A DNA stretch of 64,000 bases, from positions 186,001-250,000 of the forward strand of contig NZ_MVFY01000006.1 in the NCBI RefSeq assembly GCF_002042885.1, read 5' to 3'. A program made the position numbers and the translations under genes. A model generated the notes under the pieces. It was given only the letters and a program-made list of their open reading frames with translations, ran no database searches and was not told the origin of the DNA. Source of the DNA: Citrobacter portucalensis (lineage in GTDB: Bacteria; Pseudomonadota; Gammaproteobacteria; Enterobacterales; Enterobacteriaceae). The first letter of the stretch is position 1. Every line of letters starts with the position of its first letter. Positions 49,344 to 59,850 of the stretch are shown here, piece after piece.

Positions 49344-50882
49344 ATGACAAAAATTGTTGCTCGAAAATGGCTGGTTGCTGTGGGAGTGGCCTCTGCACTG
49401 GCCGCATCGCCTGGCTGGGCCGCCAAAGATGTAGTGGTGGCCGTGGGATCCAATTTCACGACGCTCGACCCCTATGACGCGAATGACACGTTGTCACAGG
49501 CGGTAGCGAAGTCGTTTTATCAGGGGCTGTTTGGTCTTGATAAAGAGATGAAACTGAAAAATGTGCTCGCGGAGAGTTATACGGTTTCTGATGATGGGCT
49601 GACCTATACCCTTAAGCTGCGCCAGGGCGTGAAGTTTCAGGATGGAACCGACTTCAATGCCGATGCGGTAAAAGCTAACCTCGATCGGGCCAGTAACCCG
49701 GAAAACCATCTGAAACGTTACAACCTGTATAAGAATATCGATAAAACCGAAGTCGTCGATCCGTCGACGGTGAAGATTACGCTGAAACAGCCGTTCTCTG
49801 CCTTTATCAATATTCTGGCGCACCCGGCAACGGCGATGATTTCTCCCGCCGCGCTGGAAAAATACGGTAAAGAGATCGGTTTCCATCCTGTGGGGACCGG
49901 GCCGTACCAGCTTGATACCTGGAATCAGACGGATTTTGTGAAGGTTAAGAAGTTCGCGGGCTACTGGCAGCAAGGGTTGCCAAAGCTGGATACGATTACC
50001 TGGCGTCCGGTGACCGACAACAACACGCGTGCGGCCATGCTGCAAACTGGGGAAGCGCAGTTTGCCTTCCCGATCCCATACGAGCAGGCGTCGCTGTTGG
50101 CGAAGAACAAAAACCTGGAACTGGTGGCCAGTCCGTCTATTATGCAGCGTTACATCAGCATGAACGTCACGCAAAAACCGTTCGACAACCCGAAGGTGCG
50201 TGAAGCGCTGAATTATGCCATCAACCGCCAGGCGCTGGTGAAAGTGGCTTTTGCTGGTTACGCGACGCCGGCAACCGGCGTTATCCCCCCGTCGATAGCC
50301 TATGCGCAAAGCTATACGCCGTGGCCCTACGACCCGGCGAAAGCGCGCGAACTGCTGAAAGAAGCAGGTTATCCGAACGGTTTTACCACTACGCTATGGT
50401 CTTCGCATAACCACAGTACCGCGCAGAAAGTGCTGCAATTTACCCAGCAGCAGCTGGCGCAGGTGGGCATTAAGGCTCAGGTAACAGCGATGGATGCCGG
50501 TCAGCGCGCCGCGGAAGTTGAAGGGAAAGCGCAGAAAGAGAGCGGGGTACGGATGTTCTACACCGGCTGGTCGGCGTCTACGGGCGAAGCTGACTGGGCG
50601 CTGTCACCGCTGTTTGCATCACAAAACTGGCCGCCAACTTTGTTTAATACGGCGTTCTACAGCAATAAGCAGGTGGACAGTGATTTAGCGGCAGCGTTGC
50701 AAACTAACGATCCGGCGCAGAAAGCGAAGCTGTACAAAGACGCGCAGGATATTATCTGGAAAGAGTCGCCGTGGATCCCGCTGGTGGTGGAAAAACTGAT
50801 TTCGGCACACAGTACCCGGTTGACCGGGTTCTGGATTATGCCGGATACCGGATTTAGTTTTGATGATGCGGATTTAAAATAA
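49344..50882 (+). CDS. gsiB: GsiB, periplasmic glutathione-binding protein
   Basis: A 512-residue family 5 solute-binding protein, same length as E. coli GsiB. Signal peptide cut near GWA (about residue 26), then the mature start [19 protein letters not shown]. Family segments [20 protein letters not shown] and [10 protein letters not shown] are present. The ATG at 49344 follows AAGGAG; the extra codons back to 49257 overlap gsiA and are not conserved. Confidence 0.96.
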   Translation: MTKIVARKWLVAVGVASALAASPGWAAKDVVVAVGSNFTTLDPYDANDTLSQAVAKSFYQGLFGLDKEMKLKNVLAESYTVSDDGLTYTLKLRQGVKFQDGTDFNADAVKANLDRASNPENHLKRYNLYKNIDKTEVVDPSTVKITLKQPFSAFINILAHPATAMISPAALEKYGKEIGFHPVGTGPYQLDTWNQTDFVKVKKFAGYWQQGLPKLDTITWRPVTDNNTRAAMLQTGEAQFAFPIPYEQASLLAKNKNLELVASPSIMQRYISMNVTQKPFDNPKVREALNYAINRQALVKVAFAGYATPATGVIPPSIAYAQSYTPWPYDPAKARELLKEAGYPNGFTTTLWSSHNHSTAQKVLQFTQQQLAQVGIKAQVTAMDAGQRAAEVEGKAQKESGVRMFYTGWSASTGEADWALSPLFASQNWPPTLFNTAFYSNKQVDSDLAAALQTNDPAQKAKLYKDAQDIIWKESPWIPLVVEKLISAHSTRLTGFWIMPDTGFSFDDADLK

Positions 50883-50891
50883 GCTATGCAT

Positions 50892-50915
50892 TCGGCCCCT
50901 TAGCACAGGGGCCGA
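50892..50915 (+). other. Intercistronic hairpin between gsiB and gsiC
   Basis: TCGGCCCC and GGGGCCGA pair around an 8-base loop, between the binding-protein and permease genes. Such hairpins typically protect the upstream message and give more binding protein than permease. Confidence 0.65.
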
Positions 50916-50928
50916 CGAAGGGAGCCTG

Positions 50929-51849
50929 ATGCTTAACTATGTTTTCAAGCGCCTGCTGGGGTTGATTCCAACTCTGTTGATTGTTGCGGTGCTGGTATTT
51001 TTATTTGTTCACCTGCTACCCGGCGATCCGGCCCGGCTGATTGCCGGACCGGAAGCTGACGCCGAGGTTATTGAACTGGTGCGCAAGCAGCTGGGTCTGG
51101 ACCAGCCGCTGCATGTTCAGTTCTGGCATTACATGACTAACGTGTTGCAAGGCGATTTTGGCACCTCGATGGTTTCTCGTCGCCCGGTTTCTGAAGAGAT
51201 AGCCAGTCGTTTTATGCCATCACTATGGCTGACTATTGCCAGTATGGCGTGGGCGGTATTGTTTGGTATGACGGCGGGGATCATTGCTGCCGTATGGCGC
51301 AATCGCTGGCCGGACAGATTAAGCATGACGCTGGCGGTCACCGGGATCTCGTTCCCGGCGTTTGCGCTTGGCATGCTGCTGATGCAGATATTCTCCGTTG
51401 AACTCGGTTGGTTGCCTACCGTGGGCGCAGACACCTGGCTTCACTACATCCTCCCGTCTATTACGCTGGGTGCGGCGGTGGCTGCGGTGTTAGCTCGATT
51501 TACTCGCGCCTCGTTTGTTGATGTGCTCAGCGAAGATTATATGCGCACCGCGCGGGCTAAAGGGGTGAGTGAAACTTGGGTAGTGTTAAAACATGGTCTG
51601 CGTAATGCGATGATCCCGGTGGTCACCATGATGGGACTACAGTTTGGCTTTTTGCTTGGTGGTTCAATCGTGGTTGAGAAGGTGTTCAATTGGCCCGGGC
51701 TTGGGCGGCTGTTGGTGGACTCCGTCGAAATGCGCGACTACCCGGTGATTCAGGCCGAGGTGCTGTTGTTTTCTCTGGAATTTATTCTTATTAACTTAGT
51801 GGTGGATGTGCTCTACGCTGCCATTAATCCGGCTATCAGGTACAAGTAA
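50929..51849 (+). CDS. gsiC: GsiC, glutathione ABC importer permease
   Basis: A 306-residue DppB/OppB-type permease with six helices and the EAA loop ([30 protein letters not shown], about 203-235). The N-terminus [21 protein letters not shown] and LLPGDPA are family marks. Same length as E. coli GsiC; gsiD starts 2 bases after its stop. Confidence 0.96.
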   Translation: MLNYVFKRLLGLIPTLLIVAVLVFLFVHLLPGDPARLIAGPEADAEVIELVRKQLGLDQPLHVQFWHYMTNVLQGDFGTSMVSRRPVSEEIASRFMPSLWLTIASMAWAVLFGMTAGIIAAVWRNRWPDRLSMTLAVTGISFPAFALGMLLMQIFSVELGWLPTVGADTWLHYILPSITLGAAVAAVLARFTRASFVDVLSEDYMRTARAKGVSETWVVLKHGLRNAMIPVVTMMGLQFGFLLGGSIVVEKVFNWPGLGRLLVDSVEMRDYPVIQAEVLLFSLEFILINLVVDVLYAAINPAIRYK

Positions 51850-51851
51850 GG

Positions 51852-52763
51852 ATGCGATTTTTTAACTGGCGCCGACAGGCGATTTTAAATGCGATGCCCC
51901 TTGTTAAGCCAGAGCAGATACGCACACCGTGGCATGAGTTCTGGCGTCGGTTCCGTCGACAGCACATGGCGATGGTCGCTGGGCTGTTTGTATTGCTCCT
52001 GATCGTGGTAGCGATTTTTGCCCGCTGGCTGACGCCATTTGATGCCGAGAATTACTTCGATTATGACCGTCTGAATGACGGGCCATCGATGCTGCACTGG
52101 TTTGGCGTTGACTCACTGGGACGGGATATCTTTAGCCGCGTGCTGGTTGGGGCGCAAATCTCGCTGGCGGCAGGGGTCTTTGCCGTATTTATTGGCGCGG
52201 CGATTGGTACGGTTCTGGGTCTGCTGGCGGGGTACTACGAAGGCTGGTGGGATCGACTGATCATGCGAATCTGCGATGTGCTGTTCGCCTTTCCGGGGAT
52301 ATTGCTGGCGATAGCCGTGGTCGCTGTGCTGGGCAGCGGTATTGCTAACGTGATCATTGCCGTGGCCATTTTCTCCATTCCAGCCTTCGCGCGCCTGGTG
52401 CGTGGGAATACGCTGGTGCTGAAGCAACAGACGTTTATTGAGTCTGCGCGTAGTATTGGTGCCAGCGATGCGACCATCATCTTCAACCATATTCTGCCTG
52501 GAACGGTCTCATCGATCGTGGTCTTTTTTACCATGCGAATTGGCACGTCGATCATCTCTGCCGCGAGCCTGTCATTTCTGGGATTAGGCGCACAGCCGCC
52601 GACGCCGGAGTGGGGGGCAATGCTTAATGAAGCGCGCGCTGATATGGTGATCGCACCGCACGTGGCGATTTTCCCGGCGGTAGCGATATTCCTGACTGTG
52701 CTGGCGTTTAACTTACTGGGAGATGGTCTGCGTGACGCGCTGGACCCGAAGATAAAAGGGTAA
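51852..52763 (+). CDS. gsiD: GsiD, glutathione ABC importer permease
   Basis: A 303-residue DppC/OppC-type permease: cytoplasmic N-terminus, helix at about 40-60, [21 protein letters not shown], and the EAA loop [23 protein letters not shown] (about 198-220). It pairs with GsiC. Last gene of iaaA-gsiABCD, followed by a REP pair. Confidence 0.96.
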   Translation: MRFFNWRRQAILNAMPLVKPEQIRTPWHEFWRRFRRQHMAMVAGLFVLLLIVVAIFARWLTPFDAENYFDYDRLNDGPSMLHWFGVDSLGRDIFSRVLVGAQISLAAGVFAVFIGAAIGTVLGLLAGYYEGWWDRLIMRICDVLFAFPGILLAIAVVAVLGSGIANVIIAVAIFSIPAFARLVRGNTLVLKQQTFIESARSIGASDATIIFNHILPGTVSSIVVFFTMRIGTSIISAASLSFLGLGAQPPTPEWGAMLNEARADMVIAPHVAIFPAVAIFLTVLAFNLLGDGLRDALDPKIKG

Positions 52764-52765
52764 AC

Positions 52766-52847
52766 CGTAGGCCTGATAAGACGCTTCAGCGTCGCCATCA
52801 GGCATTGCCGGATGCGGCATAAATGCCTTATCCGGCCTACGTTGGGT
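52766..52847. repeat. REP/BIME element between gsiD and rimO
   Basis: CGTAGGCCTGATAAGACGC to GCCATCAGGCA and TGCCGGATGCGGC to CCTTATCCGGCCTACG form a facing pair in the short convergent gap where E. coli carries yliE and yliF. Confidence 0.85.
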
Positions 52848-52855
52848 TACGCTAA

Positions 52856-54163
52856 TTAAACGCGGGTGCCCCACAGATCGTATTCATCTGCGTTTTCGAC
52901 CTTCACGCGGATGATATCGCCAGGTTTCACCTTGGTTTCACCATTCAGGTATACCGCGCCGTCGATTTCTGGAGCATCAGCCATGCTACGACCAATTGCG
53001 CCTTCTTCGTCAACTTCATCAACGATAACCAGAATCTCGCGGCCCACTTTCTCTTGCAAACGTTCAGCAGAGATCTGCTGCTGCAATTGCATAAAGCGGT
53101 TCCAGCGTTCTTCTTTCACCTCTTCCGGGATTTGATCCGGCAGGTCATTAGCGCCAGCGCCTTCTACCGGGCTGTATTTAAAGCAGCCCACGCGATCCAG
53201 ACGCGCTTCCTTCAGGAAGTCGAGCAACATCTGGAAGTCTTCTTCCGTTTCACCCGGGAAACCAACAATGAAAGTGGATCGCAACGTCAGTTCAGGGCAG
53301 ATTTCACGCCACTGCTTGATGCGCGCCAGCTGTCTGTCCACGGAGCCCGGGCGTTTCATCAGTTTAAGAATACGCGGGCTGGCATGCTGTAACGGGATGT
53401 CCAGATACGGCAGGATTTTGCCTTCCGCCATCAGCGGGATCACATCATCAACGTGCGGGTAAGGGTAGACGTAATGCAGGCGCGTCCAGATCCCCAGTTT
53501 TGATAACTGTTCGCACAGATCAACCATGCTGGTTTTGACCGGCTCGCCGTTATGGAAACCGGTACGATGCTTCACATCTACACCGTACGCAGAGGTATCC
53601 TGAGAGATTACCAGAATCTCTTTCACGCCCGCATCGACCAGACGCTTGGCTTCGCTGAGGACGTCGCCAATCGGACGGCTCACCAGATCGCCGCGCATGG
53701 AGGGAATAATGCAGAACGTGCAGCGGTGGTTACAGCCCTCGGAAATCTTCAGATAGGCGTAATGGCGAGGAGTCAGCTTGACGCCCTGCTCAGGAACCAG
53801 ACTCTGGAACGGGTTGTGTTTTGGTTTTGGCACATAGTGGTGAACGTGCTCCAGAACCTGTTCATAGCTATGCGGCCCGGTGATTTCCAGCACCTTCGGG
53901 TGGACTTCACGGATCTGATCGACTTTCGCGCCCAGACAGCCGGTGACGATCACCTTACCGTTCTCGTTCAGCGCTTCGCCAATTGCTTCCAGGGACTCCT
54001 GAACCGCACTGTCGATAAAGCCGCAGGTATTAACGATAACCATATCCGCGTCGTCGTAGCTTGGCACAACATCATAGCCTTCGGTACGAAGTTCGGTCAG
54101 GATGCGCTCAGAATCGACGAGGTTTTTCGGACAACCTAGTGATATAAAACCAATTTTTGCCAT
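52856..54163 (-). CDS. rimO: RimO, ribosomal protein S12 methylthiotransferase
   Basis: A 435-residue radical-SAM methylthiotransferase (E. coli 441). N-terminal UPF0004 domain with cysteines in SLGCPKN, NTCGF and TGCLG (second cluster); radical-SAM motif CNHRCTFC (about 150); TRAM domain at the C-terminus. It adds a methylthio group to Asp of S12 (RpsL). Confidence 0.96.
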   Translation of the reverse strand: MAKIGFISLGCPKNLVDSERILTELRTEGYDVVPSYDDADMVIVNTCGFIDSAVQESLEAIGEALNENGKVIVTGCLGAKVDQIREVHPKVLEITGPHSYEQVLEHVHHYVPKPKHNPFQSLVPEQGVKLTPRHYAYLKISEGCNHRCTFCIIPSMRGDLVSRPIGDVLSEAKRLVDAGVKEILVISQDTSAYGVDVKHRTGFHNGEPVKTSMVDLCEQLSKLGIWTRLHYVYPYPHVDDVIPLMAEGKILPYLDIPLQHASPRILKLMKRPGSVDRQLARIKQWREICPELTLRSTFIVGFPGETEEDFQMLLDFLKEARLDRVGCFKYSPVEGAGANDLPDQIPEEVKEERWNRFMQLQQQISAERLQEKVGREILVIVDEVDEEGAIGRSMADAPEIDGAVYLNGETKVKPGDIIRVKVENADEYDLWGTRV

Positions 54164-54382
54164 TTTCTTATACTGTACATTGCTCGTAATCGGGGGATTA
54201 TACAGATGCCTTCACGGTACATCTATATCTGATCAGCATAAGACGGAGAGAATAAAGAGCGATACCTATAAAGAGTAGATCGGTCAGTGAAAGGTGTTTA
54301 GTGAGTCTAATTCCGGCTTTAAGTGCCGCTTCTTGGCTATAGGCACTCATTATCGTAAATTTTATCTCGTCGAGCGTTACTA

Positions 54383-54580
54383 ATGAGGTTAAATTTGAAA
54401 GATATTGTTTTGAAGTCGAAACTTGAAATGGCTAAAACTCTTTATGCTAATGGTGTGAGTTTATATTATATCTCGCTTGCCACAGGCTTAAGTTGGCGTG
54501 TATTAATGACAGAATTAACGTTTATCGCCAGTCATGAAAATATTCGACAAAAAGCTAACGCTCACGTACCCAAACTTTAA
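54383..54580 (+). CDS. Small HTH-like hypothetical protein upstream of the second glgP
   Basis: A 65-residue ORF. Residues about 15-45 (AKTLYANGVSLYYISLATG then LSWRVLMTEL) follow the pattern of a resolvase/transposase-type helix-turn-helix; the tail is basic. It starts at ATG 54383 with only a weak ribosome site; an internal ATG at 54428 is also possible. It lies 51 bases before glgP2 on the same strand and shares its low-GC composition, so it may be a leader or small regulator gene. I do not recognise it. Confidence 0.4.
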   Translation: MRLNLKDIVLKSKLEMAKTLYANGVSLYYISLATGLSWRVLMTELTFIASHENIRQKANAHVPKL

Positions 54581-54631
54581 ATAATTCACCTGTCTATTAC
54601 CATCCTACAAAATTTGAAAGGTAACGTTAAT

Positions 54632-57082
54632 ATGTATATTTCGCCACTTCCGGTCGTCACGGACTCTGATGTTGATAAACTTAGAGATGATATTGCTAAT
54701 AAACTTTTATTCATAATTGGCAAAGATCCCGCAATCGCCACGAAACGGGAGTGGCTTAATGCGACGTTATATGCGGTACGCGATCGGATGGTCGAGCGCT
54801 GGCACCGTTCTAATCGGGCGCAATTCTCTCAGGATGCGCGCCAGGTATATTATCTGTCGATGGAATTTTTAATTGGTCGTACGCTATCCAATGCATTGCT
54901 CTCTTTAGGTATTTATGACGAAGTCAGAAGCGCGCTGGAGGCAATGGGGCTTGAACTGGAAGAACTGATTGACGAAGAAAACGATCCCGGATTAGGTAAT
55001 GGTGGTCTCGGTCGTCTGGCGGCCTGCTTCCTTGATTCACTGGCGACGCTTGGGTTGCCGGGATGTGGATACGGTATTCGTTATAACTACGGTATGTTCA
55101 AACAAAATATCGTTAACGGTGTACAAAAAGAGTCGCTCGATTATTGGCTGGAATACGGTAATCCATGGGAGTTTAAACGTCATAATACGCATTATAAAGT
55201 ACGTTTTGGCGGGCGTGTTCAACAGGAGGGGAATAAAACCCGCTGGCTTGAAACCGAGGATATTCTGGCCGTGGCGCATGATCAAATTATTCCAGGTTAT
55301 GCGACGGACACGACTAATACGTTACGCTTGTGGAACGTGCAGGTGAATAGCGAAGTTAATGCGGGCAAACTGAATCAGCAGGACGACTTTGCTACTGAAG
55401 TGGAAAACAAATACCACTTCGATCGTATCTCGCGGGTTTTGTACCCGGATGATTCCACCGATGCGGGGCGTGAATTGCGTTTACGCCAGGCCTATTTCCT
55501 GGCCTCGGCGACGATTCAGGATATTCTGAGTCGTCATTATCAGTTGTACAAAACTTACGACAATCTGGCCGATAAAATTGCGATTCACCTTAATGATACG
55601 CATCCGGTACTGGCGATCCCTGAGTTGATGCGTTTATTGATTGATCATCATCAGTTTAGTTGGGATAACGCGTTTGACGTGACTTGTCAGATTTTTTCTT
55701 ATACCAACCATACGTTGATGAGTGAGGCGCTGGAGACCTGGCCAGTAGAAATGCTAAGTCGAATTTTGCCGCGCCATTTGCAGATTATTTTTGAGATTAA
55801 CGATCGTTTTCTGAAGACCTTACAGGAACGTTATCGTAATGACAGCGATCTGCTAAAACGTGTGTCGTTAATTGATGAGTCCAATGGTCGTGTGGTGCGT
55901 ATGGCCTGGCTGGCGGTAGTTGTCAGTCATAAGGTAAACGGCGTGTCGGCATTGCATTCAAAACTGATGACCGAATCACTGTTTGCAGATTTTGCGAATA
56001 TTTTTCCCCTGCGTTTCACCAACGTAACCAATGGTGTGACTGCGCGTCGTTGGCTGGCGCTGGCGAATCCACCGCTTGCCAAAGTGCTGGACGAAAATAT
56101 CGGTGACAGCTGGCGGACTAAATTAATGCAGTTGGGCGAGCTGAAGCTGTTTATAGATTATCCGTCGGTGAATGAGGCTGTGCATCGTGCGAAACGTAAC
56201 AATAAGCAGCGACTGGCGCACCATATTGCCACCCACTATGGCGTGGTGGTGAATCCTGATGCGCTGTTTGATGTGCAGGTGAAACGCATCCACGAGTACA
56301 AGCGGCAACTCATGAATGTGCTCCACGTTATTACACGCTATAACCGAATTAAAGCCGCGCCGGATGCCAACTGGGTACCGCGAGTGAATATCTTTGCCGG
56401 AAAAGCAGCCTCCTCTTATCACATGGCAAAACAAATTATTCGCTTGATTAACGATGTGGCGCAGTTAGTCAATAACGATCCGCAGATTGGCGGCAAACTG
56501 AAAGTAGTGTTTATCCCGGATTACAGCGTCAGTCTCGCTCAGCTAATTATTCCGGCAGCCGATCTGTCAGAGCAAATTTCCCTGGCCGGGACGGAAGCCT
56601 CCGGGACCAGCAATATGAAATTCGGTATGAATGGTGCGCTCACTATCGGTACGCTCGACGGTGCGAATATCGAAATGCGCGAATACGTTGGGGAAGATAA
56701 CATCTTTATCTTTGGCAATACGGCGAATCAGGTTGAAACTCTGCGACGTGATGGCTATGACCCGAGGCACATCTTTGAAAAGGATGAGGAACTTCATCAG
56801 GTGCTGACGCAAATCGGTACGGGGATGTTTAGTCCGCAGGAGCCAGGGCGTTATAGGGAGGTGTTGGATTCATTGATTAACTTCGGCGACTACTATCAGG
56901 TGTTGGCAGATTACCGCAGCTATGTAGATTGTCAGGATGCGGTGGACGAGTTGTATCGTACTCCCCGGGAGTGGACGACAAAAACCATGCATAATATTGC
57001 TAACATGGGGTATTTCTCGTCGGACAGAACGGTTCAGGAATATGCCGACCATATCTGGCGCATAGCAAAAATACGCGTGTAG
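54632..57082 (+). CDS. Second glycogen/maltodextrin phosphorylase (GlgP paralogue)
   Basis: An 816-residue family GT35 phosphorylase. It resembles E. coli GlgP (815 aa) much more than MalP along its whole length: [65 protein letters not shown]. The PLP lysine is Lys 663 in [31 protein letters not shown] is also kept. It phosphorolyses alpha-1,4-glucan to glucose-1-phosphate. Its location between rimO and bssR is not that of glgBXCAP. The start is the ATG at 54632 (AAAGG upstream) rather than the TTG at 54614. The 5' part is notably AT-rich compared with neighbours. A LysR-type gene converges on it. Confidence 0.9.
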   Translation: MYISPLPVVTDSDVDKLRDDIANKLLFIIGKDPAIATKREWLNATLYAVRDRMVERWHRSNRAQFSQDARQVYYLSMEFLIGRTLSNALLSLGIYDEVRSALEAMGLELEELIDEENDPGLGNGGLGRLAACFLDSLATLGLPGCGYGIRYNYGMFKQNIVNGVQKESLDYWLEYGNPWEFKRHNTHYKVRFGGRVQQEGNKTRWLETEDILAVAHDQIIPGYATDTTNTLRLWNVQVNSEVNAGKLNQQDDFATEVENKYHFDRISRVLYPDDSTDAGRELRLRQAYFLASATIQDILSRHYQLYKTYDNLADKIAIHLNDTHPVLAIPELMRLLIDHHQFSWDNAFDVTCQIFSYTNHTLMSEALETWPVEMLSRILPRHLQIIFEINDRFLKTLQERYRNDSDLLKRVSLIDESNGRVVRMAWLAVVVSHKVNGVSALHSKLMTESLFADFANIFPLRFTNVTNGVTARRWLALANPPLAKVLDENIGDSWRTKLMQLGELKLFIDYPSVNEAVHRAKRNNKQRLAHHIATHYGVVVNPDALFDVQVKRIHEYKRQLMNVLHVITRYNRIKAAPDANWVPRVNIFAGKAASSYHMAKQIIRLINDVAQLVNNDPQIGGKLKVVFIPDYSVSLAQLIIPAADLSEQISLAGTEASGTSNMKFGMNGALTIGTLDGANIEMREYVGEDNIFIFGNTANQVETLRRDGYDPRHIFEKDEELHQVLTQIGTGMFSPQEPGRYREVLDSLINFGDYYQVLADYRSYVDCQDAVDELYRTPREWTTKTMHNIANMGYFSSDRTVQEYADHIWRIAKIRV

Positions 57083-57099
57083 CCAGTATTTCTAACGCT

Positions 57100-57131
57100 C
57101 AGCCTCTCTGGTTTTCATAACAGGGAGGCTG
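57100..57131. terminator. Bidirectional hairpin at the glgP2/LysR junction
   Basis: CAGCCTCTCTG and CAGGGAGGCTG pair (one G-T) around a 10-base loop that contains the stop codon of the LysR-family gene. It serves as the 3' structure of both convergent genes. Confidence 0.7.
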
Positions 57132-58041
57132 TTTGCAAATCAGCCAGAATAGGTGAGAGGATTTTGTGGGTATTACTTTCTTTGCGCGATGAGGCAAACA
57201 CGCTAAATTGTGGTAAGGGAAACGGAGTGTTTATTTTTTTTAGTCCATACAGGTGAGCGTGTGTTTCAAATACCTTTTCCGGGATTACCCCTAAACAATG
57301 TGTATTGGACACAATCGTCAGAATCGCCGTAAACGATGAGGTAAGCAGGCAGCGTTCTCCGGTTCTAAATTTTTTATCCACAATACTGCGATGATAAATG
57401 ATTTTCTCATTCTTAGTATTGTAACCGACCAGGTTAGCGTTTCTGAATTGCGCTTCACTGATGGTGTTACCATATAAAGAATTATTCTGCGAGGCCGCCA
57501 GCACCAGGCGCATATCGCATATTTTCTGGCATGAAAGACTTGCTGACTCTACAGAAAAGGTAGAAAAAACGGCATCTGCCTGACGCATATTCAGCAGTTC
57601 AATAATACTCTGTTCATTCAGGTCGGCGGTAAGGTGCAGGAGGCTGATATCGGCGTCAGTCTCGATTATTCTGGCGGTGACATCTGGAATAACGATAGGG
57701 GAAATAAAAGATTCCGTATAAAGCGTTAACCTTTTTTTGGTGGCAGGCGTGGAAAGCGGCATCAGCGTTGACAGCTTATCGATAATTGGGATTGTATTAT
57801 CATACAGTTCATCAGAATAGACCGTCGGTAACAGTGCATTCCCGCTACGGACAAACAGATTATCCCCCATCATTTCGCGCAGTTTTCTTAATGACTGGCT
57901 GACGGCGGAAGGTGAGATGTTCAGCATGTCAGCGACTCTGGAAATGCTACCCACGCTATAGATCAAACAGAAAATGGTCAGCAGATTGAGATCTATTTTT
58001 GATAGTGTGCGTATCTTTTCTGCATCATTTGCTTTCGACAT
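57115..58041 (-). CDS. LysR-family transcriptional regulator (LeuO/YbeF type)
   Basis: A 308-residue LysR regulator. Helix-turn-helix at about 15-75 (KIDLNLLTIFCLIYSVGSIS, VADMLNISPSAVSQSLRKLREMMGD, LFVRSG), then a substrate-binding domain. The ID-LNLL start is typical of the LeuO/YbeF/YidZ group. GAGGGG precedes the ATG. It converges with glgP2 rather than diverging from it, which is unusual for a LysR gene and its target. Codon use is AT-rich, like glgP2. Orthologue in E. coli not recognised. Confidence 0.87.
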   Translation of the reverse strand: MSKANDAEKIRTLSKIDLNLLTIFCLIYSVGSISRVADMLNISPSAVSQSLRKLREMMGDNLFVRSGNALLPTVYSDELYDNTIPIIDKLSTLMPLSTPATKKRLTLYTESFISPIVIPDVTARIIETDADISLLHLTADLNEQSIIELLNMRQADAVFSTFSVESASLSCQKICDMRLVLAASQNNSLYGNTISEAQFRNANLVGYNTKNEKIIYHRSIVDKKFRTGERCLLTSSFTAILTIVSNTHCLGVIPEKVFETHAHLYGLKKINTPFPLPQFSVFASSRKESNTHKILSPILADLQTASLL

Positions 58042-58261
58042 AGACCCCTCATCATCAACACCATGGCAGTAACCACATCAGGTATAGCAAAAAAAGTCAG
58101 GCGAGTCAGACACAGAGCGCCTTCGATAAGCGTACCGGATGAAGTTGTAACATTGTAAATTATGTTAATCAATTGGGCTTTATTGATGTAGGACATCTAT
58201 TTGTTCAAAAAACAACCATACTATTAAGTTGCACCATAGTTGGAAAGAGGAGGAACAAAGT

Positions 58262-58645
58262 ATGGTTGTTGACAGACTGAGAACCGATCTTCTCAACAAA
58301 TTGATAAACGCCCGTATCGAACTTGCCGCTTATCTGCAGTTGAGAAAAGCGAAAGGCTACATGTCAGTTAGCGAGAGCGATCGCCTGCGTGATGTTTTTT
58401 TTGCACTGAATCGCGAATTGCACGAGCAATCACGGCTTCACGGTATGCATCTTGATCAGGAAGAGTGGAATGCCCTTCATCGTGCTGAAGGGGCGTTAGC
58501 CGCCGCCGCGGTTTGTCTTATGAGTGGACATCACGATTGTCCAACGTTTATCGCCGTTAACGCAGAGAAACTGGAAAACTGCCTGACAACGCTGACGCTA
58601 AGTATCCAGAGTTTGCAATCTTACCCAACGCTGGAACACGTCTGA
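58262..58645 (+). CDS. bssR: BssR, biofilm regulator
   Basis: A 127-residue protein, same length as E. coli BssR (YliH): VVDRLRTDLLNKLINARIEL, LRKAKGYMSVSESDRLRD, CLMSGHHDCPTFI. Mostly helical, with no known DNA-binding motif. It modulates biofilm through indole and autoinducer-2 signalling in E. coli. The ATG at 58262 follows AGGAGG; the 11 codons upstream in the open frame are not conserved. Confidence 0.95.
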   Translation: MVVDRLRTDLLNKLINARIELAAYLQLRKAKGYMSVSESDRLRDVFFALNRELHEQSRLHGMHLDQEEWNALHRAEGALAAAAVCLMSGHHDCPTFIAVNAEKLENCLTTLTLSIQSLQSYPTLEHV

Positions 58646-58648
58646 ATC

Positions 58649-58671
58649 AGGGGGAGGGCGCTCCCCCTTTT
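58649..58671 (+). terminator. Terminator of bssR
   Basis: AGGGGGAG and CTCCCCCT pair around GGCG, followed by TTT, immediately after the bssR stop. Confidence 0.88.
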
Positions 58672-58747
58672 CGTCAAGATTATGTAAATGTAGCGGGATA
58701 ATTCCCCTTGCTGGCTACGCTTTATGCAGAGCCATTAAGGAGGTGTT

Positions 58748-59845
58748 ATGCGTCGACTCTTTCTCTGTGCTATTCCACTTGCGCTATTTTCCACTTATGC
58801 CGCCGCGGTAAAAGTGGAAGTGCTGCAAACTAAACTCGATCACCCATGGTCACTGGCTTTTTTACCCGATAACCGCGGTATGCTCATTACGCTCAAAGGT
58901 GGACAGCTTCGACTCTGGCAGCCTGATAAAGGGCTTTCCGACCCGCTGACCGGCGTACCAAAAGTTTGGGCAAATGGTCAGGGAGGACTGCTTGATGTGG
59001 CGTTAGCACCGGATTTTGCACAATCTCGCCGGGTATGGCTAAGCTTCGCTGAAGCCGACCGCGAAGGCAAAGCGGGCACTGCGGTAGGCTACGGGCGATT
59101 GAGTGACGATCTCAAACATCTGCAAGGATTTCAGACCGTTTTTCGCCAACAGCCAAAGCTTTCCACCGGAAACCATTTTGGTGGACGTCTGGTATTTGAT
59201 GGTAACGGTTATCTGTTTATTGGCCTTGGGGAGAATAATCAACGCGCTACCGCCCAGGACCTGGATAAATTGCAGGGTAAATTAGTCCGACTGACCGACG
59301 AGGGAAAAATTCCGCCGGATAATCCGTTTGTGAACATGGCAGGAGCGCGGGCAGAGATTTGGTCGTATGGCATCCGCAACCCGCAGGGGATGGCGATGAA
59401 TCCGTGGAGTGATGTGCTGTGGCTCAATGAGCATGGTCCACGCGGAGGCGATGAAATCAATATCCCTGAGAAAGGGAAAAACTACGGCTGGCCTATCGCG
59501 ACCTGGGGTGTTAACTACAGTGGTTTGAAAATTCCCGAAGCAAAAGGTCAAATTGTTGCAGGCACAGAACAACCCATCTTTTACTGGGAAAAGTCGCCGG
59601 CGGTTAGTGGAATGGCTTTTTACAATAGCGATACCTTCCCGCAGTGGCGGCAGAAGTTGTTCATCGGCGCGTTGAAAGATAAAGAAGTGATCGTGCTGAG
59701 CGTTAAAGGGAATACGGTCACTGAGGATGGTCGTCTGTTGCAGGAAAGGGGGCAGCGGATCCGTGATGTGCGCGTCGGACCAGACGGTTATTTGTACGTG
59801 TTAACCGACGAGTCCGACGGGGAATTACTGAAAGTGAGTCCCTGA
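58748..59845 (+). CDS. yliI: YliI, periplasmic PQQ-dependent aldose sugar dehydrogenase
   Basis: A 365-residue soluble glucose-dehydrogenase-like beta-propeller (E. coli YliI 371). Signal peptide about 1-20 (cut in YAAAVKV). The catalytic His is in STGNHFGGRLVFD (about 140); SYGIRNPQGMA, EHGPRGGDEIN and KNYGWP are PQQ/calcium-site segments. It oxidises aldoses, but needs PQQ from outside in organisms without PQQ synthesis genes. AGGAGG precedes the ATG. Its stop is 5 bases from that of the convergent gstB. Confidence 0.94.
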   Translation: MRRLFLCAIPLALFSTYAAAVKVEVLQTKLDHPWSLAFLPDNRGMLITLKGGQLRLWQPDKGLSDPLTGVPKVWANGQGGLLDVALAPDFAQSRRVWLSFAEADREGKAGTAVGYGRLSDDLKHLQGFQTVFRQQPKLSTGNHFGGRLVFDGNGYLFIGLGENNQRATAQDLDKLQGKLVRLTDEGKIPPDNPFVNMAGARAEIWSYGIRNPQGMAMNPWSDVLWLNEHGPRGGDEINIPEKGKNYGWPIATWGVNYSGLKIPEAKGQIVAGTEQPIFYWEKSPAVSGMAFYNSDTFPQWRQKLFIGALKDKEVIVLSVKGNTVTEDGRLLQERGQRIRDVRVGPDGYLYVLTDESDGELLKVSP

Positions 59846-59850
59846 TTTGG

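Noticed and set aside
49494-50309. Open frame of 271 codons on the minus strand
   Set aside because: Antisense to gsiB with no family resemblance.
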